In this document: positions 51,084 through 60,399 of the stretch, piece after piece
Position numbering within the stretch: the first letter of the stretch is position 1
How the letters are laid out: each line of letters starts with the position of its first letter
Origin: Dasypus novemcinctus
Taxonomy: Eukaryota; Chordata; Mammalia; Cingulata; Dasypodidae
DNA length: 64,000 nt
Assembly (NCBI RefSeq): GCF_030445035.2
Contig: NC_080702.1
Span: forward strand, 11,664,029 to 11,728,028
Direction of reading: 5' to 3'
Program-made: the position numbers and the translations under genes
The notes under the pieces: model-generated
What the model was told of the DNA's origin: nothing
The model's input: the letters and a program-made list of their open reading frames with translations, nothing else
Database searches by the model: none

Positions 51084-51651
51084 CTGTGAAAGATGAAAAG
51101 ACACACTTTATGGAGCACAGTGTGGGAACGTGGAAAAGACAAGCTCTTGTCAGGTAACTGCCTCCAGGAGAAGGCTGAAATGAGCAAACCTGAGTCCTCC
51201 AGACCTGATATTGTTAGAACAGAAGGCTCTAATCCAAAGGGAAACTGTGGAGTTGAGCTCTCTGGGCCAGTGTTCAATAGAAAAGGAAGCAAGTCAGACT
51301 GAGTCAGTATAAGATGCATATGTGGTATTGGAGTGGAAGAGCAGGTGGTGGAGCATGGCAGGCGAGTGATTCGTGGGATTCATGGGATGGCAGACTTGGG
51401 GGAGAGAGTGATATCCTGAGATTGTGGGCCCAGCTAAGGACATCCTTCTCTTGACTCTGAATTGACCCAGAAAGAATGAGGGCCTGGGACCCAGTTCTTA
51501 CTGTCATTTCTTAGGCAAACTGCAGACCTTCATTTTTCATAAACTATATGACTTTCTACCTAGAATGCAAAGAACTGTGTTCCTTTCTTTTTATTCTTTT
51601 AAAGGGGACAAAATGTTTTCTACTTTTCCTTCTTTGAAAATCTCAACGTAC

Positions 51652-51844
51652 TTTATGCACATGATCCTCTATTGATACTGCAGTCAGTGCTCTGTGTTGA
51701 GGAGAGTGTAATCTCCAATCTTTAGGTGTCTGGGGGGCCTTGTAAGATTCTGCTCCAAGGCCAGAGCTTGTGCTTAGCATCTGACTAGAGGTCTTCCAAG
51801 GCTCAATCTCACTCTCCGGGTCAGCTTCACCCAGAGACACCAGA
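51652..51844 (-). CDS. Upstream exon of the unrecognised gene
   Basis: A 193-bp segment lies between a TTCTCCTTCCCAAG acceptor and a GTACGT donor. It is open in the frame SLGEADPESEIEPWK ... WRLHSPQHRALTAVSIEDHVHK and ends in phase 0. The terminal exon begins in phase 0, so the two join in frame over a 568-bp intron. Composition (Ser/Pro/Glu-rich) matches the terminal exon. The first codon is split, so further 5' exons are needed. They would lie beyond the provirus, whose 5' LTR begins 36 bp upstream of this exon on the minus strand. The exon model rests on splice motifs and phase only. Confidence 0.4.
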
Positions 51845-51880
51845 CTTGGGAAGGAGAATGATGAATAATTATCATAGCAG

Positions 51881-52351
51881 TGTTGGGGGCAGTAAAAATG
51901 AGCACACACCGAATTTAGCAGAGCCAGTAGCACGGCCACCGGAGTGGAGCCAACTTTCCTATTTGAGTAAGCTGTAATTAGTTCACCACAACATGGCGGG
52001 TCCCAAATCATGGCAGAACTCAAATCTGCCCTGTTACTTCCTCATTCTTCTCCCCCCTCAGTTCTTTGTTCTCTGTCTTCCTGCCACTGCCCAGGCTGAT
52101 AAGATAGTGTGCAGGCGCAAGGCACGAAACTAAGGTCTGCCTCCCACCCCTGTGACAGCAACAACCAATCCTTAGCCTCTACTACCTCACTCCCCGCTCC
52201 TCCCCCACCGGAGGGTATATGTACTTTGCCCCCTTTAATAAAGTTGCAGTTTGATCAGAACCCTGTCTTGCTGTCATTCTTTGTGTCTCTTGTCCCACCA
52301 TTCTTTCTCGGCAGGTTTTGGGTCTCTGTTGCTGTCCCGCAGGCCGGGGCA
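51881..52351 (+). repeat. 5' LTR (471 bp)
   Basis: Starts TGTTGGGGGCAG and ends GGCCGGGGCA just before the primer-binding site. A TATA-like GGTATATG at about 52214 and AATAAA at 52237-52242 are about 25 bp apart, which implies a very short R region. It contains about 87 bp (roughly 51963-52050) that the 3' LTR lacks. Confidence 0.88.
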
Positions 52352-52354
52352 GTT

Positions 52355-52372
52355 TGGCGCCCAGCGTGGGGC
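52355..52372 (+). promoter_or_regulatory. Primer-binding site, tRNA-Lys1,2 type
   Basis: TGGCGCCCAGCGTGGGGC lies 3 bp after the LTR end and differs by one base from the complement of the tRNA-Lys1,2 3' end. This priming type is typical of betaretroviruses such as type D viruses. Confidence 0.88.
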
Positions 52373-52564
52373 CCAACGATTCCCTGTAATCGAGAATAGA
52401 ACGTCGCTTCACCCAGGAAGGGAGTTCTCCCAGCACATCAGCCGATGAAAGGCTCCCAGCGGCAGAAAGGGAACAGCTCTGCACCAACCCGTAAATCCTT
52501 CAATCATTGGCGGTAGCCAAGCGGGTAAGCGAAATACTCTATTTCGCTTCACTTCTTTGTAATC

Positions 52565-53590
52565 ATGGGACAAGCAAAATCCTCACACTCATTATTTCTT
52601 TGCCGAGTAAAGGAGGCACTCAAGACACGAGGAGTTAAGGTTAAAAAGAAAAGTTTAACTGAGTTCTTTAAGTTTGTTATCAAACCTGTCCATGGTTTCC
52701 CAAGGAGGGCACAATAGATGAAAAATGTTGGAACAGAGTAGGCAATTGTTTAACTGATTATTACAAAACTTTTAGACCTCAAAGGGTCCCCGTCACCGCC
52801 TTTAGCTACTGGCGGCTAGTACAAGATGTACTAGGAATCACCCCCCAACTAAATATAAAGAATTTAGTTACAGAAGGGGAGACTGCTTTAAAATTAAGTT
52901 CTCAACCCCCTTCGGGTTGCAGTAAGACATCTGAACATCACTCGCAACCCCATCATTCACGCCCAGACTCACCGTTTAGCTTAATTTCCTTTGACGATAA
53001 ACCCCCTGATATTAAAAATATTATTATGGAATGAAAAACTGTCCTGGAAGGAAAAACTATCCTTAAATCACAATCACCTTCCCGCCCTGCCTCATGTTGT
53101 AGTGGCTGAGACAAGGAAAATAGAAACCGGGGTGGGGAAAGTACAAAAGAGAATAACCCTGAACATTCTCATTCACCCGTTAGCCTCATCTCTTTCGAAA
53201 ACGAGTTCCTAATCCCTATTGCCTCCTCTCTCACTAATATTAAGCAGGGGCCAGAATAACCCTTTTCAAAGTTTGTAGTCAAATTGTGCACAGCTGCAGA
53301 AAAACTGTTTGGCGATACCAACACAGAAACAGACTTTGTTAAGCAATTTGCCTTTGTAAATGCAAATGTGGCTTATCAGGACGCAGTTAGATCTTATAGA
53401 AAGTAGGAGAACTTGTCTAGTTACTTCAGGCTTTCTTCTGAAATTGGCCCCGCCTATCAACAAGGCCAGCCACAAGCCCCAAAATCCAAACAAGCTTATA
53501 AGGCAATCAACTCTGTTCCAGCAAAAGCTCACCCCTTTCACAACTCGTCGGGCTCCCTACTATCTACATAACAATGTAGCTCTGGGCTAG
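52565..53590 (+). pseudogene. gag: gag remnant (MA and part of CA)
   Basis: Gag forms the virion shell. The ATG at 52565 begins MGQAKSSHSLFL, with the N-terminal glycine used for myristoylation, then LKTRGVKVKKKSLTEFFKF, matching the matrix domain of betaretroviral Gag. The frame then shifts at about 52690 and continues in another frame (52700-52910). A short block of capsid C-terminal character (LCTAAEKLFGDTNTETDFVK ... AYQDAVRSYRK) follows at 53285-53405 in a further frame. Most of capsid and the nucleocapsid zinc knuckles are missing. Non-functional. Confidence 0.75.
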
Positions 53591-53594
53591 TGAT

Positions 53595-55700
53595 TTAATC
53601 CACTGGTATGAGAGAAAAACGTAGCAACATTTGTGTTTTGTTTTATTTCCATGCTAATTCTGATTGGGCTTAATTTAACCAAGATAATAAAATGAGTACA
53701 AAATTTTTATCAAGGTCTAAAAGGAATTTTCAGTTTTAAATCAATAATTATCTCCAGAACTTCAAGTCTCAATATAGTCTTAACAGTAATTATCCAAAAA
53801 TGTGTGCTAATAGTCTGCCTAACTGCTGCTCAAGTTATTTTAACTGATTGCTGATAACTAATAAAAATGTTTCCAAGCACAAGCTTGCATATTACAGGCA
53901 ACATGAATTCCAGAAGAAATCTTGAAAGGTACAATCTAAGATGTGCTATATAACAGAAGATTTAAAAGCAGCTATACCAAGAAAGTAAAGAATTATGAGT
54001 CAATTGTAAATAAATTGTATGTTTCTGTTAATGTGTTGTAATTATTCTGTGTTTGTCTGTCCATTCAATGTCAATATATATTGTGATACCTCCAGATGGT
54101 AAATATAAATTGCTAGAAATTTTTAAAAGAGCTCTATTCAAATGGCCAAAAATTAAATAAGCACTTATATTAATACTTAAGTTTATTATATTAATACATA
54201 AGTTTAAATGTTAATAAGATATCTACAATAATAAAAATTGTGAGTCTTAATTCACAAAATTACTATGCCTTTTCATAAAAAATGGTTCTTGCCTAGATTG
54301 AAATAAATAACTTATCTTTCTTCACAGGATAATATGAAGGATGCAAAACTTAAATGAACATTTGGTTAAAAGTTTGTCAAAATGCTAACTGAAATGTAAT
54401 AAGTTTTGCAAAAAAGGGGTATTTTGTCCTAAAGTAGAATGGCTAATTTTTCATAAACTCTTGAAACTTAATTTGCATGTGGCAAGCTGTAAAAGGTATT
54501 GTGATAACTTTAAGTAAGGGAATGTGTTCTGTAAAGAAAATTTGTCTTCAATAGTCTATATGGTTATAAATAAAATGTTTAATAAAACATTGTTTACATT
54601 AAGGTATTAAATGCCTAATTCCAAAAGGTCATTCTTAAATATATATAAAACTGAATTGATGATAATAATAAAAGGTAATTTTATAACAGGAAAGATTGGC
54701 AGCAACCAGCCTCCCCTGCCAACTTGCTTCTAGGAAACTGTTTCTAATATTGCATGCTACTAAATATTTAAAGAAAAGTTCATTATTTCAACAAGCTTGT
54801 TTAGTGTTCATAGTATTATAAGAAGTTTGCTTAATAACTTTGTATGTAGGCTATATGGAATTTGTTTTTATTATTTAAGAAACAGAAAATGATTTTGTCC
54901 TGAAATAAAATGATTAATTATTGGAAAGAGTAGAATATAGGATGAAACCTGAGTGAATGCTGAAACTGCAGAAAGTTGGTGGAAAAGGAATTTTTACAGT
55001 TAAAGTTAAATAAAATTTAATGGGTCTATCTATAAAATTTTACAGGCTTTAATGTCGGGTAGTATGCTGATGCAAAGTTAAAAATTTTTGTTCTTTCTCA
55101 AGGCCTCTCACCATTAATGTGTTTTAGTAAAAGTTCTTATCCTCAGTCAGTATACAAAGAAAGTCTGTCTTGTGTTTCTTGTGCTTATCATTTCCTAGGT
55201 ATTCCAAGAAGGAAAGCTTTATCTCTTAAAGGAACATAACGTTCAAAACTGCTTTCTCAAAACCTAATCCTGGGCAGTAGCCTTTTATTCCAAACTAATT
55301 ATAAGAGATTTGTTCTTTTACCTTGAAAGAAAAATTAAAGTAATAATTAAGTTCATTTGATATGTTATAAGTCAAATAGAGGGTGTTTTAAAGTGTTATA
55401 AAATTAACAAGTTTTTTCTTTCCTTTAACCCTCTGTTAATTAAAGTTGTCTGAGTGAAAGTTTTCTATGGATGCTTGAGAGTGTGTAAAGTTACCAATAT
55501 TTCAGCATAATATCAAAAAAAAAAGGGGGGTACAATGTGGTCGATTGTGGTTTTGATTATTGTGGAAGAGTATGTGTCATGGAAACAACCTCTTATCATA
55601 AATTAAAGTAACAACACTGGTGTGCAGCAATCCCAAATACTGCTAGTTTGTTGCAAAAAGTTAAAGTCCAGCTGTATGGCTATCACTTTGTTTTGAAACT
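53595..55700. other. Non-coding AT-rich gap where PR and RT should be
   Basis: About 2.1 kb of AT-rich sequence with stops in all frames and no retroviral motif: no protease DTG and no RT YxDD context. At 55514-55531 an A10G6 run resembles a polypurine tract and is followed by TACAATGTGG. The segment could be an insertion, an exchanged piece of another element or decayed beyond recognition. No LTR boundaries were found within it. Confidence 0.5.
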
Positions 55701-55814
55701 TGCTGGGACTTTCTTTAGTGTCGTCTTAGACAAATCAAGCCGGCTGCATTCCTCTATCTGTAAAAAACCCAACAATGAACTTGTGCAGTGCTTTTCAGGG
55801 CTGTGTGCATAGCC

Positions 55815-56900
55815 CAACCATCCTGTACAGTATTTACTGATAGTAATAGTAATAGAAGGGCAGCATACGTTACTTTTCAAAAAGAACAGGTTTAGCCAAC
55901 TCCTTATTCATCTGCTCAATGCACAGAGCTTTGAGCCATCATTAAAGTTTTACAAATGTTTTAAGAGCCCTTGAATATTGTCTCTGATTCTGAATATGTA
56001 TGCCTTACTGTCAAGCATATTGAAACAGCTCATATCTTTGCTACTGATGAGTTATCTCAACTTTGCGCTGACTTGCAACATCTCATTAGGTTAAAATCTA
56101 TTTACATTATTCATATATCTCTCATGCCTCTTTGCCTAGTCCTATGACATCAAATAATGCTCGAGCTGATTTATTGGTAGGGTGTTTACAAAGTGCTCAT
56201 AATTGCCATGCTTTAACTCATATTAATGCTAAAGGCCTCTGAAATAAATATCAAAAGTTAACAAGACTACAGGCACAAGGAATTATCTGTACCTGTCCCA
56301 CCTGTGGACCCTTAACTACAGTGTCTTTTCAGGCTGGGACTAATCCCAGAGTCCTGGCTCCTAATCAATTAAGGTAGATGGATGTTACTCACATACCATC
56401 CCTTAGTAAACTACAATCTGTTCACGTTTATATTGACACTTATTCTCATTTTATGTGGGCTACTGCTCAAAGTGGGGAACAGTTTCATCATGTTCACTCA
56501 CACCTCTGGTCTGCTTTTGCTGTAATGGGATGCCCTCTGAAAATTAAAACTAATAATAAACCTTCTTACATTAGTAAATCCTTCAAATCTTTCTGTTTAA
56601 AATATGGTATTGAACATGTTACCGGCATTCCTTATAATCCTACAAGTCAAGCCATAGTTAAATGCAGCCATCATACTCTAAAAACTATGATTTTAAAACA
56701 AAAACGGGGAGATAATGGTATTATGACACCAAAAGATTAATTAGCAAAAGCTTTATTTACTTTACATTCTCTTAATGTTTATAATTCATTAACACCTGTG
56801 GAATGTCACTTAGAAAATGTCAAACATCTACAGTAGGCACAGGAAATGAAGATCAACCAATATTCTAGAAAGATATTTTAAGCAATAAATGGAAAAAAAG
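55815..56900 (+). pseudogene. pol: pol remnant: RNase H and integrase, catalytically dead
   Basis: RNase H signatures are visible at 55830-55880 (FTDS followed by RRAAYV) and 55975-56000 (NIVSDSEYV) across frames. Integrase follows: a zinc-binding N-terminal region with H..H and CPTC near 56290, then a 120-codon open frame (56378-56740) covering the catalytic core. In it the first Asp (MDVTH, residue 2) is kept, but the second is Asn (TNNKPSY, residue 59) and the Glu is Lys (AIVKCSH, residue 95). The spacing of 35 residues between the last two fits retroviral DD35E. Stops flank the core on both sides. No integration activity is possible. Confidence 0.88.
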
Positions 56901-56959
56901 GCAGGATTAAAGTAAGGGGGTAAGGCTATGCTCTTATCATTTCAGAAAATGGAGAACAA

Positions 56960-57955
56960 ATTTAGTTATCTGCGAAAAGGATTAAGCTCCAGAATGAAGA
57001 GATGGAGTTGTCTACAACTTCTGATGATGGTGATCGTAAGTAATAAGGAAGCTGCCAGCAATTACACTTCTTAGGCCTATGTACCTAACCCCCCATTACT
57101 TAGAGTGTTAACCTGGAAAAGTCCATTCTTTCATATGTATCTGAATAAAACCCATATATTCCCTATACCAATTGATAATCGATTGCCAATTAAACCCTAT
57201 TAAGAAAAAGAATCGATAATCTCATATTACCATTTGATTATCAACGCTTATGCATTGGTAATCATCCTTCCTGTATGTATGTTAAAAATCAGGCCATAGC
57301 TATCTTCAAAAATAATAATACTCAGTTTATTGTGACTTTATTTCCCTCTTACGATTTAATCATGACTAAAAATCCTATTTACGATTGTCCGCAAAAAGAC
57401 AGTAGGGATAAAGAAAGATGGCAAAAATGCCATATAAGAAGAAAATCTGTCATTTTTTAATGATTCCTATGGAATAGTGTGGGAAAGTGCCCCTATGGGG
57501 AGTCCCATTGAATATAATGACAGATTTATTTGGCACGGTCTAAATAGTAAAGGACAACAAAAAATAATTTTTACTAAAAATAATAGTGTTTGGAAACAGA
57601 AGGGGAAATGAATCCCTTCTCCATGGTGTAATATCACATCTATACGCAAGCAGAAGTATCTGTGGAAAGTTTTTCTAGGAATAGCTCCTACTATAGAATG
57701 GATTGGGAATAATAGTAAGAATAGTCAATATCTGCATTTAAATCAAATTCATCTTCAGGCATTTGTAAGAAATCCTTATGTGTTTGTGGTTGGAAAATTA
57801 CTATAACCCAAAAATGTACTATTCTATAAAAATGAGGCCTTACATCCTAGTAGCCATTACCCCACAACTAACATACTATGGAGAAGGCAAACTAAAAAAT
57901 TTTACTATCCCCTTCTGTGTCAAAGAGAGCTGCCTTCCTCCCTATATTGGTAAAA
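56960..57955 (+). pseudogene. env: env surface-subunit remnant, betaretrovirus-like
   Basis: Starting near 56998 the frames read a basic leader, then SNYTS and AYVPNPPLLRVLTW, the style of the mature N-terminus of MMTV/HML-type surface proteins. Later pieces (YILVAITPQLTYYGEGKL, FCVKESCLPPYIG near 57840-57950) are cysteine-containing surface-type segments. Multiple stops and shifts break it. It is the first of several Env pieces in this provirus. Confidence 0.6.
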
Positions 57956-58265
57956 ACTTAGCCTCACAGGTTCAGTCGCTGCAGCTGCCACAGCACGTGG
58001 TGCTCTTGTCATGGCCTCATCAGCTTGCAATACTTTGAACAACAACGACAAATTAGAATAGAATCCAGTGCGCAGTCTCTTAACTCTATGCAGCAGCAAC
58101 TAACATCCCTCACCCAAGTTTCTTTACAAAACCACAAGGCCCTTAACTTACAGCTGAAAAAGGGGGAACCTGCCTTTTCTCCAGGAAGAATGTTGCTACT
58201 ATATAAATAAATCTGGTATTGTTGAGCAAAATGTTAAAATACGAGAATTGCAGGAAGGGATACTG
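57956..58265 (+). pseudogene. env: Env TM remnant A
   Basis: An Ala-rich stretch (SVAAAATARGALVMASS), a heptad-like QQQLTSLTQVSLQNHKALNL coil and then CCYYINKSGIVEQNV after a frame change correspond to the fusion peptide, coil and CC-loop order of a retroviral TM ectodomain. Its frame is broken twice and no membrane anchor follows. Confidence 0.6.
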
Positions 58266-58299
58266 CCCTCCCAGTCATCCTCCTCCCCGATGTCAGTGT

Positions 58300-58690
58300 T
58301 ATTATTGGAACTAAACCTGTACCTATCCCCAGCATGGACTACATTGCCGGCCACTCTAGAAGAGCTGTGCAACTTATTCCACTTTTTGTTACCTTAGGCA
58401 TTTCTGGAGCCCTAGCCACTGGTACTGCGGGGTTAGGACTCTTTCTCTTACCCAATATACAAAATTATCTAAGCAATTAATTGATGATGTCCAGGCTTTG
58501 TCGAGCACTATACAAGATATTCAAGATCAAATAAACTCTCTAGCTGAGGTAGTGTTACAGAAGAGGGTTAAAGCTGCTTACAGCAGAACGTGGAAGAAGA
58601 ATATCTAGCTCTGCAGGAACAGTGCTGCTTTTATGCCAACAAGTCTGGCATTGTTCAAAATAAAGTTAAAAGTCTTCAAGTGCGACATTC
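58300..58690 (+). pseudogene. env: Env TM remnant B, type-D/gamma-like
   Basis: The order repeats: a hydrophobic fusion-like region ([20 protein letters not shown]), a coil ([19 protein letters not shown], then [10 protein letters not shown]), an immunosuppressive-domain-like LQ.RRGLK and then a shifted [10 protein letters not shown]-like stretch near 58625-58650. It is a second TM ectodomain 3' of remnant A, with frameshifts and no anchor. Confidence 0.72.
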
Positions 58691-58786
58691 TTAATACCCC
58701 ATAATAATACAAAATGGCTGTGTTCCTCCACCGGCCTCACCCCATGTCTTAGCGTCCAAGCCCTCAACACCACCCGTGAAACCTGC

Positions 58787-59497
58787 ATGCTCGCTATTAT
58801 ATTCCCCCGCATTTATTTTCACAATGATAACCAATTCTTTGACTCCTGGCAGCGTCACCTTCTACCAGCCTACGTACAGAAGAGAGAAGTTATCACCGCC
58901 ATTACAATTGCTTCACTTCTAGGTCTCGCTGCAGCTGGTACTGGGATTGCAGCCCTCACCACACAACAAACTTCCTTTTCCTCTATCAGGAGAGCCGTCG
59001 ATGAAGACATAGCCCGCCTCGAAAGCTCCATTTCCCATTTAGAAAACTCCCTAAACTCATTATCTGAAGTCCTCCAAAATCGCAGAGGCTTAGACCTCCT
59101 CTTCCTTAAAGAAGGGGGACTTTGCGCAGCCCTAGCAGAAGAATGCTGCTTTTATGTTAACCACTCTGGCCTTATTAGAGACAATATGGCCCAGGTCAAA
59201 GAGGGACTAGCAAAGCGTAAAAGAGAGAGGGAAGCCCAGGGAAACTTCTCCTGGGGATTTAATGGAATCCTTCCTTACATCCTCCCCATACTAGGCCCAT
59301 TAATAACCATACTTCTCATACTGTCTTTCAGACCTTGGGTAATAAAAAGAATTTTTCAGCTAGTCAAAGACAAAATCGACTCCGCTCTTGGCAGGCCCAT
59401 TCAGGTGCATTACCACCGGCTCCACCTTGGGGATCAGGGTATATCTATGGACCATCCAGACTGCCTCCCCTATGAAATCAACTCCCCCCGCCAATAA
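58787..59497 (+). CDS. env: Env TM remnant C, open 236-codon frame
   Basis: A complete-looking transmembrane subunit in one open frame. It has a fusion-peptide-like segment (residues 35-57, rich in Ala/Gly/Ile), a coiled coil (67-96), LQNRRGLDLL (96-105), the CX6CC motif (C113, C120, C121), an anchor (about 160-181) and a 55-residue tail. The surface subunit before it is reduced to a few lines and no R-X-K/R-R furin site is present before the fusion segment (QKRE instead), so this is not a functional Env. Type is gamma/type-D, unlike the surface remnant upstream. The ATG at 58787 may not be a native start. Confidence 0.8.
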   Translation: MLAIIFPRIYFHNDNQFFDSWQRHLLPAYVQKREVITAITIASLLGLAAAGTGIAALTTQQTSFSSIRRAVDEDIARLESSISHLENSLNSLSEVLQNRRGLDLLFLKEGGLCAALAEECCFYVNHSGLIRDNMAQVKEGLAKRKREREAQGNFSWGFNGILPYILPILGPLITILLILSFRPWVIKRIFQLVKDKIDSALGRPIQVHYHRLHLGDQGISMDHPDCLPYEINSPRQ

Positions 59498-59986
59498 GCT
59501 GCTAAGTGCAAGGCACAGCACTGCAGGAGACAGTTAGAGGTAAGCACAACCTAGCTGTTCTCTGAGAAGCATGCCTCATTGATACAGGGGTCCGCTCTGT
59601 TCACAAAGGCCACTAGGCAGGGTGCCTTGACCATATTCGGCCTGCATAGACAGGCGGGATGCGTCAATAGCATTCTGACTGCTCAGGGAACTGGGCTGGC
59701 TAGCCAATGATGGGCAACTGAACCAACCTAACAGTCAACCTAAGACAGGGACATGGCCTTTTGCTGCCATGCCTCCTGATGACGGGTAAGACTGGTCACG
59801 TGTGTGAGTGAGCTGAAACAGCTCACCGGGTGTGGTTCTGACCTAAGACAGGCACAGTCCCCCCTCATTTGCCTTTGCTGCGCACTCAATAAAGCCCCTT
59901 CCCTAAAAACCAGAGCCGTCTACATCAGGGGAATGAGGCCTCTACTTCCCTCAGCTAGCCATACGAGAAAAACAGTGCAAATAAAA
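59498..59986 (+). other. Env-to-LTR non-coding region
   Basis: About 490 bp of GC-richer sequence without a domain. It includes an LTR-like CTCAATAAAGCCCC near 59886, which could be a relic of another LTR's polyadenylation region. Confidence 0.4.
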
Positions 59987-60001
59987 GAAAAAGGGAGGAG
60001 A
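59987..60001 (+). promoter_or_regulatory. Polypurine tract
   Basis: AGAAAAAGGGAGGAGA, purines only, directly before the TG of the 3' LTR. It primes plus-strand DNA synthesis. Confidence 0.85.
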
Positions 60002-60385
60002 TGTTGGGAGCAGTCAATACGAGTATACACTGAGTTCAGCAATGCAAGCAGCATGGCCGCCAGAGCGGAGCCCACTTTCTTATTCTTCCTCCCCACTCCT
60101 TTGTTCTCCGTTCCACCACTGCCCAGGCTGATAAGGCAGTACACAGGTGCAAGGTGTGAAACTGAAGTCTGCCCTCCACCCTAGCAACAGCAGCTACCAA
60201 TCCCCAGCCCCTACCCCCTCACCCACCACCCCTCCCCTTCCCAAGAGTATGAATGCTTTGTTCTCACAATAAAATTTTACAGCTTGATCCTCACCCTGTC
60301 TCGCTGTCATTCCTCGCGTCTCCTGTCTCACCATTCTCCTCCACACAACCACAAGCCCCCGTCCCATGCCCCGCTGGCCGAGGCA
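60002..60385 (+). repeat. 3' LTR (384 bp)
   Basis: Starts TGTTGGGAGCAGTC and ends GGCCGAGGCA. AATAAA is at 60268-60273. It is colinear with the 5' LTR but lacks about 87 bp of its U3 and differs at many positions, more than expected for twins of one insertion. L1 sequence begins within about 6 bp of its end. Confidence 0.88.
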
Positions 60386-60399
60386 ACCACAAGGTTCTA

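Larger units (their letters stand above)
51881..60385 (+). mobile_element. Mosaic betaretrovirus-like endogenous provirus
   Basis: Two related LTRs enclose a primer-binding site, decayed gag, a non-coding 1.9-kb gap, RNase H/integrase remnants, three successive Env transmembrane remnants and a polypurine tract. Lys1,2-type priming and the Gag MA and integrase style indicate a class II (betaretrovirus-like) backbone. The last two Env TM segments are of the gamma/type-D kind. All enzymatic genes are dead. Flanks do not show a matching duplication (CATAGCAG on the left, ACCACAAG on the right) and only the right flank is L1. Confidence 0.88.

Noticed and set aside
50984-51319. 111-codon minus-strand frame overlapping the start of the long exon
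   Set aside because: Different frame from the 392-codon exon. It covers mainly the proposed intron and has no domain or matching composition.
51881-52023. Minus-strand frame continuing upstream of the 193-bp exon into the provirus LTR
   Set aside because: The upstream 45 or so codons are antisense LTR sequence. The likely exon starts at 51844 after a splice acceptor.
59804-60184. 126-codon plus-strand frame across the provirus 3' LTR
   Set aside because: It runs through the polypurine tract and LTR boundary. No retroviral accessory protein is recognisable.
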